Source: Schoenoplectus triqueter
Taxonomy: Eukaryota; Streptophyta; Magnoliopsida; Poales; Cyperaceae
Reading direction: 5' to 3'
Length of the DNA stretch: 64,000 nt
Assembly (NCBI GenBank): GCA_964058805.1
Contig: CAXKVV010000004.1
Coordinates: 124,001-188,000 of the forward strand
Shown: positions 34,818 to 45,768 of the stretch, in pieces
Numbering within the stretch: position 1 is the first letter of the stretch
Layout of the letters: each line of letters begins with the position of its first letter
Position numbers and translations under genes: made by a program
Notes under the pieces: generated by a model
What the model was told of the DNA's origin: nothing
What the model saw: only the letters and a program-made list of their open reading frames with translations
Databases searched by the model: none

Positions 34818-34877
34818 GTATTTTATTGTTATTTTAATATGTAAAATGTTATTATTTTAATAGTTTTTATTAGGTAA

Positions 34878-34878
<1 letters not shown>

Positions 34879-34915
<37 letters not shown>
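34879..34915. repeat. (TA)n microsatellite
   Basis: About 18 TA units, uninterrupted. Confidence 0.9.
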
Positions 34916-34919
<4 letters not shown>

Positions 34920-34960
34920 TTATTAATTTTTGATTTAGTAACCAATTAGTTAATGAGTTT

Positions 34961-36307
34961 CACTACAACAGAACTGAGCTTTACTAACACTAATTTACTA
35001 ACGGTTTTTAGTGAAAACCGTTAGTAACATTAGGCGGTGGTATTTTGTAAAATAAGTTCAACTATTTCCTAACGGTTTGGAAGAAGAAACGTTACAAAAA
35101 TATGTCAAAAAAGTTAAAAAAAATTGTCGGACAATCTTTGCTAACGGTTTCTTATAAAAAACCGTTAGGAAAGGTTTTTACGCTGGGTTTTGTTAACAAT
35201 TTCTTATAAAAAACCATTAGGAAAGATTTTTGCACTGCGTTTTGCTAACAGTTTCTTATAAAAAATCGTTAAAAAAGGTTTTTACGCTGGGTTTTGCTAA
35301 CGGTTATTTACAAAAAACCGTTAGTAAAGGTTCATGCGTAAAAAAAATCTAATATATCTCATCTCACAAATAACACTTGCTCCCACAAATTACCCATCTC
35401 ATCGTTCGTTCATCCCAATCCAACGTTCCAAAAATAAAAATTCAAAAACATAAACCCCACAGATCATCAACCCTTTTTCATCTATTTTCATATATAAAAG
35501 AGAGATGAGAGAGTGACAGAGAAGAGAAAGAAGAAAGAAATAAGAAACAAAGAAGAGAGAGACATAAGAAATAAAAACCGAAATCTGACCATCTCAACTT
35601 CAAATGGCCATAACTTTTGATAGGAAACTCCGATTGAGGCGTGCTATATGGACACGGAAAGCTTACGACGATATCTACAAGGTTAACAGCTATCGTTGTT
35701 ACTACCATTTTCGGAGCAAAAAAACATCGTCTTGACCCTAAAAAATGCATTTGAAATTTATTTGAGGTTTTTAGTTCAGTTTTTTTGTCATAAAAATTGT
35801 ATAGATTTTCATATTATTGAGTAATCAAGATGTATTATTTAGTAAATATTTTTTTCATTGTATGAATAATTGTATTTCTTTTATATTAATTATTGAATGA
35901 ATAATATGATGTATGTCACAATGCTTATCATTTGTCATATGTTCTTATATAATTTACTGTTCTTCGTTTTTTTTCATTTGTATGGAAAGTTAAATTTACA
36001 AAAAAAAAAACCTTTTGCTAACGGTTTATTAGCAAAAACCGTTAGTAAAAATTTAAAAAAAATTCACAACACCCTTTGCTAACGATTTTTGCTAAAAAAC
36101 CGTTAGCAGAACTAAAAAATAAAAATAAAATTTGCAGCACCCTTTGCTAATGGTTTTTGATTAAAAATCGTTAGTAAATGTCTGTCCAACACTCTTCTTT
36201 TCTTAACGGTTGCTTATATTTTTCCTAACGCCCCCATTACTAACGGTTATAAAATCATTAGTAAATTATTTTAAAAACCATTAGTAAAGCCCAGTTCTGC
36301 TATAGTG
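34961..36307. mobile_element. Non-autonomous CACTA element, copy 3
   Basis: The left end CACTACAACAGAACTGAGCT and the right end, read in reverse, CACTATAGCAGAACTGGGCT match closely. The 3-bp duplication TTT flanks it (34958-34960, 36308-36310). Subterminal blocks carry at least eight CTAACGGTTT / AACCGTTAG pairs, many forming small hairpins around poly-A spacers. There is no transposase. A middle segment (about 35385-35760) is shared in inverted form with copy 1. It is 1347 bp. Confidence 0.9.
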
Positions 36308-36310
36308 TTT

Positions 36311-37735
36311 GAACCCGATAAGCTATTACAATCCGATAATTATCCCTCACTAAAATCATATATCCACCAATGACCATAACCTCACTCTCTCTCCGTATAT
36401 ATTAATAAAAGAGGTGATAAGTGAACGGATAATGCAAACGTTGTCAATATATGGGTGCGAGTATTTCTCGTGAAGCTACCAGTACATCACCTAATTGATT
36501 CCTCTTCTACATTATATAAGCCTGAAAGTCTTGTTTGAAATATTGAAACTTTTAATAGTTGGCATCTACATGCATGCTTTCTAAGGTCTCATGCCCGCTT
36601 TTACCTTTGGCTGGAGAGACACGTCTATATGTTGGTAATTGGTTCGTATTGACAAAGGAAATAAATCTTCCAAGTTGCTACATACTTGATCGATCCTTTT
36701 GGCGTACACAATCTTGATCCAAAATATCTTTGCAAGTCGTTGACTTGCTTTAATTTTATGGATTTTTTCATTCATCCTAATTAATTAAATTTCATTAAGT
36801 TGCTGAATCTTGGGTTTCAAAATTTTAATTTTAATTTAAAGAGGTGATTAGTGCAATAACATTTTATTATATGAACTATGGTTGCAACATGCATGCAATG
36901 CAATAAACTGAACATTCTTACTATCTGTAGCTCAAAGTTTTTTTTATGTTTAATAAAAGATTAAAGTCGGTGTTCCTAGCTACTTCAAAAAAAAAACAAG
37001 AATGCAATGCAATAAACTGAACCGAAAGAAAAAAACAGAATTGAATATAATAATTTGGTTTTAAAATGGTATGATGATTAGTTAACCAAGAAAATGATGA
37101 TTAGTTAACCAAGAAAAGACACTACCTTAATTACCTGAGATCTATCAAAGGTACATATACATTGATACATGTTCATGCCTACGCATCTATGGATGAATAT
37201 GTCATGCATACGTTTCTCCTGACGGAAATTAGTAATGACACACATGTAGTACACATGATGGCTTATCCCTAGAAAGAATCCACAGACTCTCTTCTCTCTC
37301 CCCCTACAAGCCGTTAATTTTGTTGTGGGGTAGAAAGATTATGTCCGTACGGATTGCGTTAATTAATTGCACCATGTGTACGCGCTTGTCTTTCACATAT
37401 TCCGATTTTACATGTCCAAATAATAAAAGAACAACGTTAAAATCCGTTTCATTGACAATATTGATCGGTGCACGCATAATATATAGATGTAAACTCTAAC
37501 GGGCCACATTGAAAGATGAATATGTGTAGACTTCTTTCGTATTAGATATTCATCTTCCTTTTTGTTGACAAATACAAACAAACCCTTGATCGCACAACCA
37601 TACATAAAGAAACCCCCCAACAAAAGAAGAGAATCCCACCGAACTTGCCAAACATCATAATCATGTTACAAGTATTCCCTCTTACCCCACAAGGCTAGCC
37701 CACACACCCTACCACATTAATTCCATTTCCCCTTC
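36311..37735. other. Upstream region of the FPF1-like gene
   Basis: Non-coding and AT-rich, without a clear repeat. A 17-base phrase (GATGATTAGTTAACCAA) is duplicated in tandem near 37071-37112. The last 150 bases are C/T-rich. Confidence 0.4.
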
Positions 37736-37741
37736 TCAACC

Positions 37742-37752
37742 TCTATATATAT
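37742..37752 (+). promoter_or_regulatory. TATA box of the FPF1-like gene
   Basis: CTATATATAT lies about 115 bases before the start codon in a CT-rich promoter. This leaves a leader of roughly 80 bases, typical for a small plant gene. Confidence 0.6.
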
Positions 37753-37857
37753 CCCCTTCCACACATTCATATCCATATAATTCGCTTGTCCTTCTCTTTC
37801 TCTTTATATATCCACCTTACACGCATACATTCCTGTGCCAGTATCTCTCTCTACAAA

Positions 37858-38163
37858 ATGTCAGGAGTTTGGGTATTCAAAAACGGTGTTGTCCGTCTGG
37901 AGAACCCAGCATCCGGTGACAGCCGAAAGGCACTGCTGTACATTCCAGGCAATGAAGTGATAACTTCGTACAGCTCGCTGGAGCGTAAGCTACTAAACCT
38001 TGGGTGGGAACGGTACTATGAGGATCCCGACCTGCTGCAGTTCCACAAGCGCTCCTCCCTTGACCTTATCTCCTTACCGAAAGACTTCTCCCGCTTCCGC
38101 TCGATGCACATGTTTGATATCGTGATCAAGAATCGCGAGACGTTCAAGGTCATTGATGCTTAA
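37858..38163 (+). CDS. Flowering-promoting factor 1-like protein
   Basis: A single-exon gene for a 101-residue protein of the plant-specific FPF1 family. Diagnostic stretches are [17 protein letters not shown] (1-17), [20 protein letters not shown] (32-51), [12 protein letters not shown] (57-68), ISLPKDF (71-77) and [10 protein letters not shown] (83-92). Length is close to family members (about 100-110 residues). FPF1 proteins are small soluble proteins linked to flowering time, growth and gibberellin responses, with no known catalytic activity. An in-frame open stretch extends upstream to 37786. I chose the ATG at 37858 because it begins the conserved MSGVW sequence, with AAA just before it and the TATA box at a fitting distance. 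The coding sequence is notably richer in G+C than its surroundings. Confidence 0.95.
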   Translation: MSGVWVFKNGVVRLENPASGDSRKALLYIPGNEVITSYSSLERKLLNLGWERYYEDPDLLQFHKRSSLDLISLPKDFSRFRSMHMFDIVIKNRETFKVIDA

Positions 38164-38820
38164 CTCAGATATGTAGCTTGAGGCTTGTACCTGAGAAGTA
38201 CACTGGTGAATTCAAGATATTAATTAGGTTGAGGTCAACTGAGCATTGCTGATGTTGTGATTTAATTTGCAGTGAATTTATGTTCTTTAATTAACCGTCA
38301 TGCTTGTATGTCTTCTCCTTTTATTTTCTCGTCCTTTTTTGTTGGTTGTAAGTTTTGAGTGCATCTGTAATTTCCAGAGATGTTATTTGTAGCCTGCATG
38401 TTCTTTGAAGATAATTTGCATAATATATATGCATCCACTTTGCATGCATGCAAGCATGTCTACATTGTTTGGAAGTGGTATATAAGACAGTACAAAAATA
38501 TCCTGTAAAAGTTAATTAATATCCTGAAGCAAATACCGCGGTGATTAGAGGATATATGCAGAAGTTTGCGGCTTAACTAACCAAGCATTGATGCAGTTAG
38601 AAAATTTAATTATATTTTGGCTTCTTGCAGACAGATCATTACTTAAAAAAGAGTAATCATGCTGGCACATCGATCAATCTTATACACGTACTCTGACATT
38701 CTTAACTATGCCAAATTTCAAATAGTAGGTAATAAGTGTGTCTAGCCATGAAAATAAAAGAAAGATCCCAAATTTCAGGAAAAGGATCAATTAAACAGTC
38801 ACCTCAGGAATTATATATAT
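38164..38820. other. 3' flank of the FPF1-like gene
   Basis: Presumed 3' UTR for about 250-300 bases, including an alternating ATGCATGCAAGCATG tract near 38440, then non-coding AT-rich DNA. Confidence 0.45.
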
Positions 38821-38824
38821 AGAG

Positions 38825-39205
38825 AAAGCGTAAAGATACCATGAACTTAACTCAAAACATATATCAAATCATTTCAAAATTTGAATTTATCATTCTCATT
38901 AAATTCTTTATATGAAAATCTTGTGGGATTTAAAATGTTTTGAGCTTTTTAAGTCATGGTTTTTAATTTTTAAAAATCAGCTCTACAAATAATAATAAAA
39001 TATTTAATATTTGAACATCATTTTTAAAAATTAAAAACGATGACTTAAAAAATTCAAAACACTCCAAATTTTTGCATCCCATAAGATTTTCATATATATT
39101 TTTTTTAATGATGATGATAAATTAAAATTTTAAGATGATTTGATATACTTTTTGAGTTAAACTCACGGAAAGCCTCTGTGGACTTAAGCTCACGGTATCT
39201 TTACT
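38825..39205. repeat. Hairpin MITE, family B, copy 2 (left arm shortened)
   Basis: The right arm in reverse begins GAGTAAAGATACCGTGAGCT like copy 1. The left arm lacks part of the GTGAGCTTAAGCTCAC palindrome region. The core phrases (ATTCTCATTAAATTCTTTAT, GCATCCCAT) are shared with copy 1 but more diverged. Confidence 0.7.
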
Positions 39206-39214
39206 CTATATATA

Positions 39215-39638
39215 GAGTGGGGATCCATTGATAATGAGTTATTTTGACAATGGGATCGGTTGACAATGGGTTATTTTGTCAACCTTGATAATGGATTTCT
39301 AAATAAATATAAAAAAAATCTTAAAAATGAAAAAAAAGTTTATAGATGTATTCTTCAACCTTTAGATTGATGGTCATTTAAATTTTATATAATTTCATTA
39401 TTGTTTGGTAGTCCATCAAAGAACGTTAAATTGGAATCGTTGTAAATTACATAAAAATTTGATGGTCTTTGATGGACAATCAAACGATAATGAAATTGCA
39501 TGAAATTTGAATGACTCTCAATCCATAGGAATTAGAACATATCTATAATTTTTTTTTCATTTTTAAGATTTTTTATATTTATTTAGAAATTCATTGTTAA
39601 GGTTGTCAAAATAACCCATTGTCAACCGATCCTTTCTC
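39215..39638. repeat. MULE-like hairpin MITE, family D, copy 1
   Basis: Left end GAGTGGGGATCCATTGATAA; right end in reverse GAGAAAGGATCGGTTGACAA. The phrase GACAATGGGTTATTTTGACA occurs twice at the left end. Copies at 55031-55401 and 58375-58745 share the GTCCATCAAAG core. The flanks CTATATATA and ATATATATA match at eight of nine bases. It sits directly beside the family B copy. Confidence 0.75.
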
Positions 39639-39717
39639 ATATATATATAATACAAAGCAAGTAGATCTACATACATAGAAATAATAAACCATACAAACCA
39701 TATATGAAATAAATATG

Positions 39718-40007
39718 TGTTAGAATATAACCCGAATTGTTTTATGACCTGTTGGCCTTGTATTTTTATTTTATATATTTTGTAATAGACAATGAGAAGA
39801 GAAGAGAGAGAAAATAATCATTTTGAGAAACTTGATCTGCTGTCTCTTGCTCTCTCAATCTGAAAATCCTAGATCCGCCGGGGAGGCCTGGCCCTCGCCT
39901 CACCGACTTTTACCCTATCTAAATTGTAAGCTTCGCGATCCTATTTAAGTGCGGGATTGTCCTCTTTACGTTGCTGATTGTTCTGTTTAGGACTCTCCGC
40001 GCTAACA
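39718..40007. mobile_element. Solo LTR of a copia-like retrotransposon
   Basis: Begins TGTTAGAATATAACCC and ends CGCTAACA, with perfect TGTTAG/CTAACA inverted ends. A perfect 5-bp duplication ATATG lies at 39713-39717 and 40008-40012. It is 290 bp with no internal domain beside it, so it is a solo LTR. A GA-rich block is followed by a GC-rich block (GATCCGCCGGGGAGGCC), as in short copia LTRs. Confidence 0.85.
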
Positions 40008-40012
40008 ATATG

Positions 40013-43000
40013 AATAGTAAAATTAAACAATATTAACACGAATCTCTTTATTACCTAGCTTATGAAGGAGCAATCACAATTCACAATTAGTAATTCAACT
40101 TAAATTGGCCAGGATGACCTGAAAAGGAGAATAACTTAATATAACTTTCCACAATGTAGGAATTTGGAATACAACTTTAGTACGTTGTATTTAAAAAAAA
40201 ACTTTTGCCAACTTTTCCTACATTAATTGCACGGTTTGTACTGCCATTATATAATGTTAGGAAAATATTCGAAGAGTATAGTGATCCTCTATTTTTCCCA
40301 TGATCAGAGTGATTCTGGATTTCCAGAACAGTAAATGTTACCGGGGATGAAAAAGATCGATCAAAACAAATTGCTGGGTCTGAGGTATGAAGACAAACTA
40401 AGAAGCAAAATGAACCATTGATCCTCACTCCCTTTGTTCGATTTGCACTTCTGACGTTGAAAGGACAGAGAAAAGGGAGAGCATATGCATAAGAAACCCT
40501 TTTCTTAGTTCTTTTCGTGTGATGTTAACATTCATGCACAGTTTCACGCAGGCTCCGGCTTGTCTGAGCTCACCCAGGGAAGTGGGAGAAATAATTAGTC
40601 CTCTATGGTGTGCATAAACAGAATTAACAGATCCATCATTTTATAGTCTGAGTGATAGAATTACAGAAATTTTAACTATAATACACAGGTTTGCAGATAC
40701 TGTTCTATAGCTTTCACAATATATTTGTTGCTAATTTTCTATTTTGCATGTACATAATTTATGATTTTTTTTGGCTCTTAGGCTCTTAGCCATGTCATCA
40801 GGTATTCTGTTTATGGAAACAGGATCTGGAGAAGGAATTGAAGTCCCAGCCATATACTGAGCACTGACATTCACCTAATATAGTAGACAATATTGGAAAG
40901 GCTTCAATTTAGCAGTAAATAAAATGTCTAGGTAATATAGGCATGCAGATATAGTAATAAACTATATACATTAGAGAGTGCATTTTTGAATATACATGAA
41001 ACAATGGCTATTTTATCTCCTGATTTCAGAAGGAAAGAAGAAAAAAATATTAATATATAGCTTCATTTTTTTTAGATAAAAACGATGTTTAATATTCATA
41101 AAAAATCCATTGGCTGAGTTTCAAAATTGCGACCTTCTACGTAGAGCACCAGAGACGGATCTAAAGCCAGCCAATAGGGGTCAATTGACCCCATTCATTT
41201 TCAAATTTTCGTACTGATGTGAAATGTTGTAATGTTTTTTCTATAAAAATGCTACAAATATTTAGAAATTGATCCCCATATATTTTTTGGAGTTTATATG
41301 TAGTTGACCCCCGTACATTTCAAAACAAAAACACTATGTTTGTAGATTGGAAGACTATTAAATTCTGTATATTTATATGTTTGACCTTCATAACTTCAAA
41401 GCCTGCCTCCGCCCCAGCACAATTGCCAAACTTTAAAGAAAGCTGGTTTCAATAAGATACAACTAAGTGGCTGAAAATGGTTTAGGAGCTCCATGGTTAG
41501 GAATCATGGAAGCTATTAAGAAGGCAAGAACTTGTCTAAACGAGCAATTGGAGGATACAAAACAGAACAAACGAGCTGCACAAATCACAATCCATACGGC
41601 AATGACTTCATAAATTTTCTAATAACAGGATGTCATTTTTTCTTTCTTATTACATTCCAATCCTAGTTACCCTTTCCAGTGCTCAAGTTGTATCAGAGGA
41701 ACTGAAATTCAATACAGTTCGACTTTAGATAGCACCGTCCCAGCTTCAATATAGTACTGTGGAGTACAGGAATTTATATGATATTTCGTACCAGAACCTT
41801 GCTGTTCTGCTATTGGTTCTTAAAATTCTGTCACAAATGTAGTGCAGATACCAGTACAACATTCATATTTGGAGTCAAAGCCAGAGGTTTTATTTAACAG
41901 GCTCCGTACGAAGAGCAGTAACGGTTTCACTAAATTTTAAGAATAAATTTGGCAGAAAAGGTAGGCACACCTGATGTCCAAAAAAGTAAATGCTCAAGAC
42001 CAAGACCTCACAGAAGGTCAAACCAAAACCAGTAATGCAACAGCATTCTCAATTTGCGGATCAATTTAGTGGGTAGAAAATAAGACCAATTCTGTCCTCA
42101 TTCTACTTAAAAGAGCATAAACGAAATATAATTTCATGAAAAGATTTAATCCGTCATAAATTTGAAATATCCAAGCTCAGTTCAGTAAATGTGCCATTCC
42201 TTGTATCCTATACTTCCTGCACTGGAAAGAATTCCACTGCTTGGTGTTTACCTTCTGTATTGTACTGCAGTGATGTTGGCCTGGCTGTAAACTTGTAATC
42301 ATATGATCTTCTAATAATTATGAATCATCTCATAACAACAATATATTCTTTATCTTTTTAGCTTATTATAGAATATTAAAATCTTACATTGAGCTTGCAA
42401 TAATCATGATTCAAGATTTTATCATCAATTGTCTGTGGTCAACTAGTGCAACAGTAACCTTTAGAAAACTTCCCATAAAAACAAAATTATTTCTCAGTAC
42501 CAATACGGGCAAGAAGAGCCATGAAGTATGCCTGATTTTACCAATAATTTTAACATCGCTGTATGAGATATTAGATAAAATCAACTACCTAAGATGATTA
42601 GATACCCGAAGTGAACATCTAAATGTACATCATCAAGGCACATCTATCATTCTGCTAGGAAGGCACGGTGAAAATTTTCCATCCAGACAGTCAGCATGGA
42701 TTTCGAACTAGGGCTTTATTGTATTTTTTTCATCTCCTAATTATATATTTACACAGGTCCCATTGATTAGTTCTCCAAAATTGTTTCAGCGAGAAAAAAA
42801 TAGGCAATGTTCACAAAATAATGTAACCAAATTCTATATAACCTTTTCTATATGAGATTTCATCATGTCAATTATCAAGAGAATTTGTATGTTATGAACT
42901 ATGGTGGTAAGGTCTCCATATATTTTTGTTCTTTGGCTTGATTTTAAACAAAATGAGCTTTACTCAGGTTTTCATGATAATGACATACACAAATATGTGA

Positions 43001-43290
43001 CAAAGCATTAAAAAAAACACACGACTCATGTTAAACCTTGATGTCTTTATTGCTGTGAATTAGAAGTAAAAGTGCTAAGGGAATCATGGCATTTTTCTTA
43101 ATAATGCAAGGACCCAAGACAAGTCTTCACAATTATAATAACAATTCTATCACTAAGAACAAAATCAATACACATACAAAACCATAATCCAGCATGATAT
43201 ACGACTGAATATGTCAAATCAACATCCAACCAAAAAGCTCTACCTGGCCACCCCAAATAAATTGTGCTCTGTGCCCAACTAGCAGAAACA
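40013..43290. other. Mixed intergenic region with possible minus-strand exons
   Basis: Poor in transposons. Minus-strand open segments with protein-like composition and plausible splice sites are: 40731-40874 (after an ...CTATATTAG acceptor, containing AGTSIPSPDPVSINRIPDDM), about 40427-40610 (containing TSLGELRQAGACVKLCMNVN) and 42208-42284 (after a TTTACAG acceptor, ending EGKHQAVEFFPVQEV). I cannot join them into one model or name a family. They may be exons of an unrecognised gene, alternative 3' exons downstream of NIP7, or relics. A GGATCTAAAGCC/GGGGTCAATTGACCCC repeat relic lies near 41155-41200. Confidence 0.25.
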
Positions 43291-43295
43291 TACAC

Positions 43296-44247
43296 TTATA
43301 GCTCCTCTTCATTTCTCAGGTACTCACCGTTATCAGCTTGGTGGTGCACGACAATTGCATTTGTGTCTGCTTTTCTGCAATCCTGGGTTGATCTGGCAGC
43401 AACTCCAAAGCCCAGTGGAAGATCTGACATGGAAAGCACCACAACCCCATCTCCCCCCTTGGTGTTCTCTGTGATTCTTGCTAACATTGACTTGGTGACT
43501 GAGTTTCCATATAAAAACGTCATTTCTGCAGCTGGCTTCAGCCATATCTTGTTTCTGGCATGGGCTGCGAGCAGATCAAGTGAGTGGATTGTGAGACGGA
43601 ATTGACCTGCTCCCAACATATTAAGCATCATTGTAATGTGAATACCGGATTAGTAGCTGATTTGTGTCAGCACTAGTGTGTTATTATTTTGAGCAGAAAA
43701 AACCACCTAACTCATGCAGGTACCATCTTATGTATATGTACCAGTTCAGGGCCAAATCAGCAGTTTAGAAATTTAATCATGAAATGTAAGCTCTAACTCT
43801 TAACAGCTTAAACTTAATCATAATCTGAACACATACTCTTCAGTTTAGAAAGAACAAAAAAAAATCTCTTATCCTAGATACCATTACCTAATACAACTCT
43901 TTTTCATACAGAAATTGCATTTCATTGTGGAATTAAATGAATTTAAGGTAGGTAATTATGAAAAGGAGAAACCTAAAGTCAAACAAAAGCGAACAGTTAC
44001 CTGATTTGGTGATTTTACCAATGGGGAGGCCGAGAGAGACGAGCTTGGGGCGGGAAATGGAGGTGGCGCGCCGGACAAGGGACTCGCTAGCATAGTAGAC
44101 CCGGTTTTTGTGCAGCCTGAAGCAGTATCCGCTCGGATCAGGTCCCTCCACAGCGGGTCGGTCGATGATGTGCTTGAGATTCGGTCCGACGAATTTGAAC
44201 AGCTTTTCGAACACCAGCGTCGTCTCCTTCTCGTCGAGTGGTCTCAT
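43296..44247 (-). CDS. NIP7: 60S ribosome subunit biogenesis protein NIP7 homolog
   Basis: Two exons on the minus strand (44001-44247 and 43296-43606; GT-AG, phase 1) encode 185 residues, close to the ~180 of yeast and human NIP7. NIP7 is a nucleolar factor needed for 27S pre-rRNA processing and 60S assembly. The N-terminal domain (1-~90) starts [16 protein letters not shown] and contains [15 protein letters not shown]. The C-terminal PUA RNA-binding domain (~95-175) contains [44 protein letters not shown] and [14 protein letters not shown] plant-specific-looking insert ([10 protein letters not shown], 31-40) replaces the shorter loop after the IIDR sequence. The start codon matches the family N-terminus exactly. 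Two telo-boxes upstream fit co-regulation with ribosome-biogenesis genes. Open frames on the plus strand over the same bases are shadows. Confidence 0.96.
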
Positions 44248-44292
44248 GGCGATGAAGGGTCAAACGGATTTTCAGGCTTTCGCTGGTGGAAT

Positions 44293-44300
44293 TAGGGTTT
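44293..44300 (-). promoter_or_regulatory. Telo-box 1 of NIP7
   Basis: AAACCCTA on the minus strand, 46 bases upstream of the NIP7 start codon. Telo-boxes are recurrent in promoters of plant ribosomal-protein and ribosome-biogenesis genes. Confidence 0.7.
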
Positions 44301-44380
44301 TTGACGCGCAGCACAGTAGTAAAGAGCAAGGAAGAGCCGAAGAGGGTTTTGTGAGGAAGAGAGATAGGTGCTAGGGCAGC

Positions 44381-44388
44381 TAGGGTTT
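44381..44388 (-). promoter_or_regulatory. Telo-box 2 of NIP7
   Basis: A second AAACCCTA on the minus strand, 134 bases upstream of the start codon and in the same orientation as the first. Confidence 0.65.
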
Positions 44389-44399
44389 TGGACAAGGGA

Positions 44400-44850
44400 C
44401 ATAAACGGATCAGATATCGGATTCGGTTTTAAATAAAAATTGTGTGTATAAATGTAAATCGGTTCAGATATGAACGGATTCGGTTTTAAATAAAAATTGT
44501 CTGTATAAATATGAATTGAATATTCGATGAATATTTAGATATGAATTAAATATTAGATGAATATGAATATGAATATGAATATGAATATGATTATATTTTG
44601 AGAATTAAAATATAAATTAATTAAAAGATACATAATAAGAATTATTCGGATATGTATTTGAATAAAATCAGATAATATCATATTGGATATTTTCAGTTAA
44701 TATTGAATATTAATGGATAATAACTAAACAATTGGATATGAATATGTAATAGAGTCAATATGTATTTTTATCCGTTAAAGTTTTATATACAGATATGAAT
44801 ATAAATCCGATAACTTTTATTATTTTTCAGATCGCACGTAAAATCGAATT
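44400..44850. repeat. Degenerate repeat with duplicated block and hexamer run
   Basis: A block containing CGGATTCGGTTTTAAATAAA is present twice (about 44417-44452 and 44477-44515). A run of GAATAT hexamers follows at about 44555-44590, then further GGATATGAATATG phrases. It looks like a decayed transposon of the 'GGATTCGG/GGATATTTCAG' type; ends not resolved. Confidence 0.5.
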
Positions 44851-45310
44851 ATTTGTCATCTCTTTCCACCCCAAATTTTGGTTTGATTTACGACGGATGG
44901 AGAGATTTGTACTCAGGAGCTTGAGTTGATTTTAAGAGAGGGTTAATTAAGTCTCATTATTTATATTAAATAATTAAAAGGGATCAATTTCCTACCTCAA
45001 ACTTAATTTCTCTTGAAAAATGAATATTACTTTTTGCATCTTGGGATTCATAGAGGGAGTCATGGCCCACTTAGCCATAATAAAACTCCGCCACTGTTTG
45101 TACTGGACTCGAGTCTAGTCGCTAGTGCCGGAGAACAATATGTCACGACTTCGGTTGAAGAAATAATCTTTTCTTTGATAAAAAAGAAAAAGAAAAACTG
45201 TTTACGAAATAGTTTACGAATTTATCTACACGTCGAGATGTACCAAGTAGCTTCTTTCTATGAGACGCTCAACAATAGTCATTTTAATTTGACACTGAAT
45301 TTAAAAAATA
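44851..45310. other. Intergenic DNA without recognised features
   Basis: A 124-codon frame near 45013-45387 has no recognised domain and runs into the tandem repeat. I do not regard it as a gene. Confidence 0.4.
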
Positions 45311-45768
45311 ATAAAAATAGAATTTTTAAATATGATGTGAAACATATAAATAATTTGATAATCATATTTCATTTAATCAAAGTATGATTTTTTGATGTAT
45401 TAAAGTTTAAATATGATATGAAACATATAAATAATTGGATTTCCGAAGTTTTCATCACTTAATAAAGTTTAAATAATTCTACGTGGAGTAAAGTCAAATC
45501 ATTTAAAACTAATTTTTTACATTTCAGACAACTGATTTCACTATCATAAAAATAGAATATTTAAATATGATATGAAACATATAAATAATTTGATATTCAT
45601 ATTTCATTTAATCAAAGTATGATTTGTTAATATATTAAAGTTTAAATATGATATGGATTTTCGAAGTTTTCCTCACTTAATAAAGTTTAAATAATTCTAC
45701 ATGTGGAGTAAAGTCAAATCATTTAAAACTAATTTTTTTACATTTCAGTCAACTGATTTCACTATCAT
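45311..45768. repeat. Tandem duplication, unit about 235 bp
   Basis: Unit 1 (45311-45545) and unit 2 (45546-45768) begin ATAAAAATAGAAT and end in CAACTGATTTCACTATC(AT). They are near-identical apart from a small deletion in unit 2 and scattered substitutions. Inside each unit the phrase TAAAGTTTAAAT occurs twice. Confidence 0.8.

Noticed and set aside
17150..36307. CRISPR-like arrays of spaced AACGGTT/AACCGTT repeats
   Set aside because: The repeats are short, inverted and irregularly spaced inside CACTA ends, in a plant nuclear genome.
43264..43605. 113-codon plus-strand open frame
   Set aside because: It is antisense to the conserved second exon of NIP7; the minus-strand product is the recognisable one.
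44138..44395. 85-codon minus-strand frame overlapping NIP7 exon 1
   Set aside because: It is in another frame from the conserved NIP7 sequence and spans the promoter telo-boxes.
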